A stretch of DNA of 20,711 nt from Dysgonomonas mossii (GTDB lineage Bacteria > Bacteroidota > Bacteroidia > Bacteroidales > Dysgonomonadaceae). The position numbers and the translations under genes were made by a program. Shown one piece after another: positions 1 to 5,756 of this stretch (position 1 is the first letter of the stretch; every line of letters starts with the position of its first letter). The stretch is taken from assembly GCF_004569505.1 (NCBI RefSeq), contig NZ_SPPK01000011.1, positions 1 through 20,711 on the forward strand. The letters are read 5' to 3'. The notes under the pieces were generated by a model. The model made no database searches. It was not told where the DNA came from and worked only from the letters and a program-made list of their open reading frames with translations.

Positions 1-368
1 AAACCAGGGCCTACCATGAAAGCTGTTTTCAACTTATCCTTGCCATCCACATATTGTTCTGTGAAACTAAGATTTCCTTGTACATCCAGATAGAAATGTG
101 TATTCAGTTCACGAGCTATGTATAGATGAGGCCCTATAATACTATGACGCAAATGCATGCCTAACTTGTAGTTATCCGTTGCTTTTTGGAAATTGGTAAA
201 ATCAATACGACTAAAATTGAATATTGATGCACCTACACCTACTTCCCAAGCTTTCTTTGTCTTTTCTTCTGGGTTTATAACTCCGGAACTTATGTCCTGC
301 GCTACAGCAGGACATAAGGGAGACAATAAACCGAACAAAAGAATATATATTAAATAATTTTTTTTCAT
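1..368 (-). CDS. Outer-membrane beta-barrel/OmpA-like protein, N-terminal part (runs off window)
   Basis: Reading the minus strand from the ATG at 366-368 gives about 122 residues with no stop before the window edge. The start is MKKNYLIYILLFGLLSP followed by a hydrophobic stretch and a signal-peptidase-like end at PAVAQ, so the product is exported. The mature part alternates polar and aromatic/hydrophobic residues (WEVGVGASIFNF, HLYIARELN, HFYLDVQGNLSF), as in outer-membrane beta strands, and resembles the N-terminal barrel of Bacteroidetes OmpA-family proteins. An AAAGAGT-like stretch lies just upstream. Only 23 nt separate it from the stop codon of the surface lipoprotein gene before it, with no terminator between, so the two are probably one operon sharing the invertible-promoter control proposed upstream. 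The family assignment is tentative because the C-terminal part is missing. Confidence 0.6.
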   Translation of the reverse strand, partial: MKKNYLIYILLFGLLSPLCPAVAQDISSGVINPEEKTKKAWEVGVGASIFNFSRIDFTNFQKATDNYKLGMHLRHSIIGPHLYIARELNTHFYLDVQGNLSFTEQYVDGKDKLKTAFMVGPG

Positions 369-391
369 ATTACTCTTTTTTTCATAGTTTA

Positions 392-2920
392 TTAAAATGC
401 AAAAGGTATCTTTTCTTTAGTTGCTCCAATATTGTATGGTGCTGTATATCCGCTGTCACTAAAGAATTTAAAGAACCCATAGCCGTTATTAAGAGCCGCT
501 TCTAATTCTGATGCTTTCATCGTTATAGTTTGAGAAATGCGTCCATTCGCATTTGCTTCCACTCGGAAGATTGCGGAATACCCTACCCCTTTATATAACT
601 GGAACTCAACATAAGAATTAGGTATAGCATCATAAACATCTACAATAAATGTCACATTCGGATCCCCATCTGTATCATAATCCCATCCCGGACCTCCAGG
701 CTGACCGTCTCCGCCGAAACCATCAGGTTTTGTGAATTTTGAGGTATAGTTGGTTTGATTGGAAACAGACAATGTTGTTGTTTTTGTCAATCCACATTCG
801 TTTTCAGTTGTAAACGTCAATACATAAGAGCCGCTACCATATGCTATAGTATAATCTCTTTGAAAATCCATCGTTACCGAAGCACTAGCAGGTATTGTAA
901 CCTCGTACGGGAACTCAGGAGGCGTACGTCTTAGTGAACCTGATGTATTATTATTACCCCTGGTAATAGTAACTTTGAGTGGAGCAGATGTATTATTCTT
1001 TAACTCTCTCTTTATTGTTGCAATAGCAGCATTGTCATTATATCCCGATACTGTATTAAGTTGAAGTGGGGTTAGAACCTCTAACAAATTACTTCCGTTT
1101 ACAGTTATTGTTTTCGTTACCGTACCGGCACCTGCTTTTTCAGATACTACGCTTATATTATAAGCAGTATATGCTCTCGGAACGATTGCCTTGTATGTTC
1201 CAGATGGACTTTCTGTTAATTCAATAGTTGTAACTGGAGATGACCCATAAGAAGCCTTTACTGTCATGCCGGATGATCCTGTAACAGACAGGCTTAAATC
1301 ACAATTGTCCACTATGGCAAGTTGTGGAGTACCAATAGTAACCGGAGCCAATGTAGGAATTGTAAACGCTCCGGTTATAGTACTACATTCTCCGTTAGCA
1401 CCTTTCGCTACAACAGTAGGTTGTTGCGCTGTCGCCCCTCTTTCATAAGATCGAGCAAATACTTTTTCATTGGCAACAGCCCATCCCGAACCACTTTTTA
1501 TGCCTCCTGTCTTAGTATAAACCGATTCTCCATCAATAATCAATTCTTCAGGAGCTGACAAAAAGCTTATTACAACCATGTCTTTTTGTTCATCTGGTAC
1601 CTGTGTTACAGTTGCTGCACCGTCTAGCTTTACATATTTCAGAGCAGGGATAAATGCATTCTTTGTCACAGCATTACCACTTTCGGTACAAACAATCGTT
1701 AATTGGATGCTTGCATCACTACGTGGAATATTCCATGTAACTGGTGTTTGATCGTCTGTTATGTTTCCAGTCAGATTCACACCGGTTCCTGTCACCACAA
1801 CAGAAGTTCCTTTCTTTCCACCTACGCTTAGTTTGGCATTATAAGCTTTTTTGAGTGTTCCGTCAGCGTTTAATTCTACACATTCGTCTTGTGCTATTAC
1901 ACTTACTGTAATTCCATCACAATGACAATCGAATAATTCGTCTATAAACTGTTGAATAGTTTTACCTTCATTACCAGGGAGTGTTGTCCAGTATTTGTGT
2001 AATACAGAGACATCGCCACCTTGTAGCCAGATAAGGAAGTCTTCCCACGAGTTTTTAGAACAGTCGTAATTCGAGCCATCTTTGTTTTTGACTGTTCCGT
2101 CACATTTATCAACAGCTTCTTTCCATAATTCATAGGCTGATTTTCCATCTACACCATCGTCACCTTTATCTCCTTTATCTCCACGTGAAGGTTTACCTGT
2201 ATCTTTACCATCGATCCACCAATTTCCATTGTCTCCGACAACAGGTATTACGACAGAAGGCTTACCTGTATCTTTACCATCGATCCACCAATTTCCATTG
2301 TCTCCAATAACTGGAGTATACCCATCTTTACCATCAGTTCCGTCTCTCCCATCAACGCCTTTTGCTGAAATATTCGTCGTAGTTCCATTAACAATCCAAT
2401 AGAAACTCGGACCCGGGCCAATTTCTACAGTAGGTGTATTACCGTCTTTTCCATCTTTACCTGTTGCCGGGACAAGAGTATTGATTTCTCCAATCCACCA
2501 GAAACCATCTTTAATATAAGGAGAGAAACCATCTTTTCCTCTGGCAGGGACCCCGGTATCTTCTCCTCCGATATACCAATTTCCATTATCCCCAATCTCA
2601 GGTGTAATGCCATTCTTACCGTCTTTACCCTGTGCCGGAATGCCAGTATCTACACCACTGATCCACCAGTTACCATTAGTACCGATAATAGGCACATCTC
2701 CGTCTTTTCCATCTTTACCTCTTAAAGAATTAAAGAATTCTTCAATGGAAGTTCCCGGATCTTTTCCATAATATTCCAACCAAAGTTCGAATGCAGACTT
2801 ACCTGGATCTCCTTTATCTCCTTTCGGCCCTTGCGGAAGTATCATCTCTAATGAATTTTCGCAACTGAACATTACCGAAAGCAGAATTATAACACAAATG
2901 TTAATAAAACTCTTTTTCAT
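392..2920 (-). CDS. Collagen-like, PL29-N-type repeat surface lipoprotein
   Basis: An 842-residue predicted surface lipoprotein. The frame is open to 2974, but the start at 2920 is preferred because it opens a textbook lipoprotein signal (MKKSFINICVIILLSVMFSC, lipidated Cys20). Residues about 31-75 hold Gly-X-Y collagen-like runs (GPKGDKGDPGKSAFELW). Residues about 76-245 hold six repeats of about 23-35 residues built on the pattern GDNGNWWIDGKDTGKP then GKDGKDG. A second KSAYELW segment lies near 260. This layout matches the N-terminal PL29/DUF4988-type stalk found in many Bacteroidetes surface proteins. The remaining ~500 residues are Thr/Val/Ser-rich with spaced Cys, like tandem Ig-like domains, ending in an aromatic-rich domain. 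No catalytic motif was seen, so adhesion or a surface-layer role is an inference. It lies directly downstream of the inverted-repeat segment and has no good promoter of its own. Confidence 0.85.
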   Translation of the reverse strand: MKKSFINICVIILLSVMFSCENSLEMILPQGPKGDKGDPGKSAFELWLEYYGKDPGTSIEEFFNSLRGKDGKDGDVPIIGTNGNWWISGVDTGIPAQGKDGKNGITPEIGDNGNWYIGGEDTGVPARGKDGFSPYIKDGFWWIGEINTLVPATGKDGKDGNTPTVEIGPGPSFYWIVNGTTTNISAKGVDGRDGTDGKDGYTPVIGDNGNWWIDGKDTGKPSVVIPVVGDNGNWWIDGKDTGKPSRGDKGDKGDDGVDGKSAYELWKEAVDKCDGTVKNKDGSNYDCSKNSWEDFLIWLQGGDVSVLHKYWTTLPGNEGKTIQQFIDELFDCHCDGITVSVIAQDECVELNADGTLKKAYNAKLSVGGKKGTSVVVTGTGVNLTGNITDDQTPVTWNIPRSDASIQLTIVCTESGNAVTKNAFIPALKYVKLDGAATVTQVPDEQKDMVVISFLSAPEELIIDGESVYTKTGGIKSGSGWAVANEKVFARSYERGATAQQPTVVAKGANGECSTITGAFTIPTLAPVTIGTPQLAIVDNCDLSLSVTGSSGMTVKASYGSSPVTTIELTESPSGTYKAIVPRAYTAYNISVVSEKAGAGTVTKTITVNGSNLLEVLTPLQLNTVSGYNDNAAIATIKRELKNNTSAPLKVTITRGNNNTSGSLRRTPPEFPYEVTIPASASVTMDFQRDYTIAYGSGSYVLTFTTENECGLTKTTTLSVSNQTNYTSKFTKPDGFGGDGQPGGPGWDYDTDGDPNVTFIVDVYDAIPNSYVEFQLYKGVGYSAIFRVEANANGRISQTITMKASELEAALNNGYGFFKFFSDSGYTAPYNIGATKEKIPFAF
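2193..2305 (-). repeat. Near-perfect 69-bp tandem duplication inside the collagen-like gene
   Basis: A 44-bp run at 2193-2236 is repeated exactly at 2262-2305, offset by 69 bp (23 codons), and the homology extends a few bases upstream (2187 and 2256) with one mismatch. It encodes two adjacent copies of GDNGNWWIDGKDTGKPS. The low divergence relative to the other four repeats points to a recent in-frame duplication. Confidence 0.9.
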
Positions 2921-3284
2921 AATAGTTTTTCTATAAATTAATAATGTAATAAAATATTGCTTTTTGCTTTTCATATCAAATATTTTAATTTAGACACTGC
3001 TGCTACCTTTATTATTCTTCGTGTTATTTTATAAAAAACTAGATCTAGTTTATAGATGTACAATATTTAATTTTTTTACATGCCTTTTGCTCTTTTATGC
3101 TTCAGACCAAAGAAACTCATGTCCTATCGTTTGATAAATAGTTTACTTATTTTTTATTACAACCTCTTGATTTGCTAATAGAGATATATAAAGATTAAGA
3201 TGACTATGTAGACTATGTAGACTTTGTTTAATTAATTGCTGAAATTCATCTTTAAGTTTAATTGTTAAAGCATTTTACTATAAG
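2921..3284. other. Leader/intergenic region of the surface operon
   Basis: About 360 bp between the lipoprotein start and the left inverted repeat, with no convincing gene. It holds a 16-bp perfect palindrome at 3036-3051, two tandem 9-bp copies of GACTATGTA at 3202-3219, and only a poor minus-strand -7 match (AATATTTG as read on the minus strand, 2977-2984) with no partner -33 element. The lack of a strong local promoter fits supply from the invertible segment to the right. Confidence 0.5.
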
Positions 3285-3320
3285 AAGTCTCTTTCTTTGT
3301 GAGAAAGAGACTTCTTATAG
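3278..3320. repeat. Long perfect dyad at the left recombination site
   Basis: A 19-bp perfect inverted repeat (3278-3296 with 3302-3320) around a 5-nt centre. It is longer than the dyad in the right copy (8 bp each side), so the left site as drawn can form a strong hairpin. There is no U-tract on either strand, so it is not a normal terminator. Confidence 0.85.
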
Positions 3321-3340
3321 CGATTGTGTATTTACTTCTG

Positions 3341-3377
3341 CTGTAAGTCTTACACTCATAGAGTGTGAGACTTATGG
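3341..3377. repeat. Second inverted repeat inside the invertible segment
   Basis: Bases 3344-3357 pair with 3361-3374 (13 of 14 Watson-Crick plus one G-T) around a 3-nt loop, extendable by wobble pairs to 3341-3377. The outer arms (AAGTCT / AGACTT) share a short motif with the 25-bp repeats. No T-tract follows. It may be an accessory recombinase or regulator site, or an RNA hairpin. Confidence 0.55.
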
Positions 3378-3543
3378 TATTGTCAATGAATATGTTATAT
3401 TACAACCTTACTATGAGGCATAGTTATGTGAAAAAATATAATATATGAGCTGAATATCGTTTTATATGCCATAATTAATATATAGAAAGAATCAATATTT
3501 AATAAATATTGATAATAACCATTAAATCTTTAAAAAATATAAT

Positions 3544-3551
3544 TATCTTTG
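3544..3551 (+). promoter_or_regulatory. Candidate -7 box of the invertible promoter, pointing right
   Basis: TATCTTTG is a full match to the Bacteroidetes -7 element TAnnTTTG and is the only full match on either strand between the repeats. The -33 region (around 3517-3524) is a poor match. As drawn it fires toward the 3' end of the recombinase gene. After inversion it would sit near 3339-3346 and fire left into the surface lipoprotein operon. Confidence 0.55.
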
Positions 3552-3603
3552 GTGCAATTATTTAAGACACGCTCGGAAAACTCTTTCTCACAAAGAAAGA
3601 GAC

Positions 3604-4608
3604 TTATGAAATTGCTGATGGATAAAGGCTTTTCTGATATTTATCTTTTCCCTTCTTACCCAATCGAATAAAACGGTTTAACATATCATTGACTTCCCGA
3701 TCTACCTTTGTAGTTGAAATAGAAGACAAGTATATTTGTGTTGTCCTTATTGATGTATGTCCCATACATTGACTAATTACCTCAACTGATTTTCCAGCTT
3801 CTAACATCAGCGTAGCCCAACTATGTCGCATAACATAAGTCGTTAATTTGCAAGGAAAATTAAGAATTTTGCCGATAATTAAAGCATGTCGATTAATTCG
3901 CCTTAATGCAGACTTCTCACATAGTACAGTTTTATTGTTTTTTTCTCTGAGAAAAGGGAAAACATACAAATTATTGTTTTTTTTATATCGTAACATTATC
4001 TCTTGTCCTTCTCTAGGTACAGTCAGACGAATCGATTGTCCGGTTTTATTTCGGCAATATTCAATTTGCCAGAAATTATTAATCATATCCCACCTGAGGT
4101 TATATATGTCATGAAAAACCATACCTCTACAATATAGACTAACTAACAATATATCTAAAGATTCTTTTTGACTAACGGATAAGGATGAATTTAATTCTGG
4201 ATTTAGCAGTTTAGACAACATTTTTACAGAAAGTGCCCTTTTAGAAGTTGTTCCTTTTTTTACATATACTCCAATAAAGGGGCTTGCTATATTAAGATTT
4301 GAATATTCCTTTATTTTCATTGTTGTATTAAATAATGCACGAAGACCTCTAAAATAGAAATCGACAGTTTGAGGTTTATCTGGGTGTTTTTCATGTAGCC
4401 ATTCAATATATGATTCAACCCACTCCTTGTTTAACTCTTGCAAAGTAAAGGATTCGCTTTGTTCCCCAAGATAAACACTTAATTTATTTACAAAACTTAC
4501 ATAGTTAGCAACCGTATGATATCGACCGCCTTCTTTATTGTTTTCGACGATTTCTCGAAAAACAAATAACACAGACTCCTTTTTTGCAGGAATTTTCTTT
4601 TTTTTCAT
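3604..4608 (-). CDS. Tyrosine site-specific recombinase (DNA invertase type)
   Basis: A 334-residue phage-integrase-family recombinase, a normal length for the family. Residues about 10-100 form the SAM-like core-binding domain; about 125-300 form the catalytic domain. Visible active-site residues are Arg161 (CRGM), Lys188 (CRNKTG), Arg261 in YVMRHSWAT, His284 (MGHTSIRTT) and nucleophile Tyr293 (QIYL). The first His of the HxxR motif is replaced by Tyr258, a substitution I recall as common in Bacteroides recombinases. The basic start MKKKKIPAKK sits at 4608. The gene ends within the outer part of the right 25-bp inverted repeat, the placement expected of a dedicated local invertase acting on those repeats, as with Tsr-type recombinases that switch outer-surface proteins in Bacteroides fragilis. 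A mobile-element integrase is the alternative, but no other mobility genes are visible. Confidence 0.92.
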   Translation of the reverse strand: MKKKKIPAKKESVLFVFREIVENNKEGGRYHTVANYVSFVNKLSVYLGEQSESFTLQELNKEWVESYIEWLHEKHPDKPQTVDFYFRGLRALFNTTMKIKEYSNLNIASPFIGVYVKKGTTSKRALSVKMLSKLLNPELNSSLSVSQKESLDILLVSLYCRGMVFHDIYNLRWDMINNFWQIEYCRNKTGQSIRLTVPREGQEIMLRYKKNNNLYVFPFLREKNNKTVLCEKSALRRINRHALIIGKILNFPCKLTTYVMRHSWATLMLEAGKSVEVISQCMGHTSIRTTQIYLSSISTTKVDREVNDMLNRFIRLGKKGKDKYQKSLYPSAIS

Positions 4609-4637
4609 ATGAATAATATTTTACAATTTTAAACATA

Positions 4638-4671
4638 CAAAGATTATTAATTATCATATTTCCCAAACAAA
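4638..4671 (-). promoter_or_regulatory. Possible recombinase promoter
   Basis: On the minus strand, TAATCTTTG (4638-4646) is close to TAnnTTTG with one extra base, and TTTG-like -33 candidates lie at 4664-4667 and 4668-4671. The box lies about 30 nt upstream of the recombinase start. The fit is imperfect. Confidence 0.4.
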
Positions 4672-5414
4672 TATTTGGTTCAAATTATAGAGTAGATCCT
4701 ATATTTAAGTGATACTCGTTCTTTGTTAAATCAAAAAGAAGGAAGTGATAATATATTTGTGGTAATCTTGGAACAAATAAAACATGCTTATCTATATGAG
4801 AAAGTATTATTTTATAATTATAATATGTATATTTTTCTTTTGTACCGTTCCTAAATAATTGGGGGTAATTAATCTTGACGGATTATTACAGTCAAGGAAT
4901 AACCAAGCATATTGATTTCGCTCGATAACTTTCAGTTCATATCTTCAGTATTAACTCAATATTATAATCAGGTTGGTTGTAAAGTTGGAGGCAGCAGACT
5001 AATATAAAAAGACAAAGATTTATCCGACTATAAACAAGGTTTTAAATGACACGTTGAAATATCCTAAAGTGTCTAGTTTCGCAGAATATAATAAGTTAAA
5101 TCTATAGTATACATTTTTTAAACAATCGATTTTGCCTAATATTTTTTATGTATCGCAATATTTTTCTTTGAACGTTATTTAGCCTAAACTCGATAGAGAA
5201 AAACTATTTTGATCATATAATTCATAATAATTATATTTTCATAGGATTAAATAATTGTTATACCCTATCAGAAAAAATAGTCGAAAATAATTACATTTTA
5301 TGTTCATACAAACTAAAAAGCTGAAACAACCCTCAAAAAGCTAAGAGTGGAACAAAAGCTCTACCAGTTTTTAATCTTCTTTATAATAAGTTTTCTTTTT
5401 TAAATATTTAAACA
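4672..5414. other. Long AT-rich stretch without a recognisable gene
   Basis: About 740 bp between the recombinase promoter and the riboswitch promoter. No ORF of family-like composition was found. Two stretches read protein-like but are interrupted: plus strand 4955-5107 (contains KIYPTINKVLNDTLKY, one in-frame TAA at 5000-5002) and minus strand about 4815-4945 (contains YAWLFLDCNNPSRLITPNY). Neither is recognisable. They may be decayed coding DNA or chance in AT-rich sequence. Confidence 0.4.
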
Positions 5415-5422
5415 TACCTTTG
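5415..5422 (+). promoter_or_regulatory. -7 box of the B12 uptake operon promoter
   Basis: TACCTTTG matches TAnnTTTG fully. A weak -33 (AGTTTTC near 5389-5395) lies about 20 nt upstream. Transcription would start near 5429, just before the riboswitch. Confidence 0.65.
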
Positions 5423-5429
5423 TTTTCGA

Positions 5430-5605
5430 TTTTGGTGTCATAATTCCAATAACTTACGGAAAAGTGATGAAAAGGGAATCAGGTGTAAATCCTGAACAGA
5501 CCCGCTGCTGTAAGCTCTACTAAAATCTTTGAACAATACTCAAGCCACTGTTCAACAATGAATGGGAAGGACGATTCAAAGATGGAGTAAGTCAGAAGAC
5601 CTGCC
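5430..5605 (+). promoter_or_regulatory. Cobalamin riboswitch (first)
   Basis: The conserved core elements occur in order: AAAAGGGAATCAGGTG (5471-5484 region), AAATCCTGAACAGACCCGC, GCTGTAAG, GCCACTGTTC, AATGGGAAGGACG, and the B12 box AGTCAGAAGACCTGCC at 5590-5605. This is the adenosylcobalamin-type aptamer that lowers expression when B12 is plentiful. It lies directly behind a TAnnTTTG promoter and ahead of the BtuB-BtuG operon. No terminator hairpin follows, so control is more likely at translation. Confidence 0.95.
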
Positions 5606-5650
5606 AAGATTATTATAATTTAAGGCTTTCGGGAAATAAAGCTGAAGAAG

Positions 5651-5743
5651 ATGAAAAGCAGAATTCTGACCATAATTATTATGGTTGCTCTTTTTAATTT
5701 AATCGTTTATATTTTCCTGTTAAGTTATTTGATAATCCTTTAA
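5651..5743 (+). CDS. Possible 30-residue single-span membrane peptide ahead of btuB
   Basis: An ATG at 5651, preceded by the purine-rich GAAGAAG, opens a 30-codon frame: start MKSRILTIIIMVALF, then continuous hydrophobic residues to the TAA at 5741-5743. The composition (basic N-terminus followed by about 25 nonpolar residues) is that of one membrane span. It lies between the riboswitch and btuB, starting 45 nt after the B12 box; its stop is immediately followed by AGGTGG, the btuB ribosome-binding site. It could be a real small membrane protein of the uptake system or a leader peptide coupling btuB translation to the riboswitch. It could also be chance, since 93 bp of AT-rich sequence can encode hydrophobic residues. 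Its frame differs from that of btuB. Confidence 0.45.
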   Translation: MKSRILTIIIMVALFNLIVYIFLLSYLIIL

Positions 5744-5756
5744 TCAGGTGGCTTAG

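Larger units (their letters stand above)
3285..3605. repeat. Candidate invertible DNA segment with 25-bp inverted repeats
   Basis: Bases 3285-3309 are repeated exactly, in inverted orientation, at 3581-3605 (25 of 25 bases; the match stops at the next base on both sides). Each copy is itself a dyad: CTCTTTCT and AGAAAGAG arms around a 5-nt asymmetric centre, TTGTG on the left and CACAA on the right. That is how tyrosine-recombinase core sites are built, and oppositely oriented centres predict inversion of the ~270 bp between them. The right copy covers the last bases of the adjacent recombinase gene, but the predicted crossover (3589-3593) is outside its coding sequence. Inversion itself cannot be shown from a single sequence. 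Confidence 0.85.

Noticed and set aside
1266..2613. Several 60-78 codon frames on both strands within the collagen-like lipoprotein gene
   Set aside because: They lie wholly inside a clear 842-residue coding frame, have no signals or family motifs, and arise from its repetitive composition.
2921..2974. An 18-codon N-terminal extension of the surface lipoprotein
   Set aside because: The extension would bury the lipoprotein signal; the ATG at 2920 gives a proper signal peptide with Cys at position 20.
3202..3219. Tandem GACTATGTA repeats as a possible CRISPR or iteron array
   Set aside because: Only two 9-bp copies with no spacers and no replication or cas genes nearby.
3278..3377. Strong hairpins read as intrinsic terminators
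   Set aside because: Neither is followed by a T-run on either strand, and one coincides with the recombination site.
3604..4608. The recombinase as part of an integrative element or phage
   Set aside because: No excisionase, relaxase, structural or replication genes and no tRNA attachment site are visible; the matched inverted repeats favour a local invertase.
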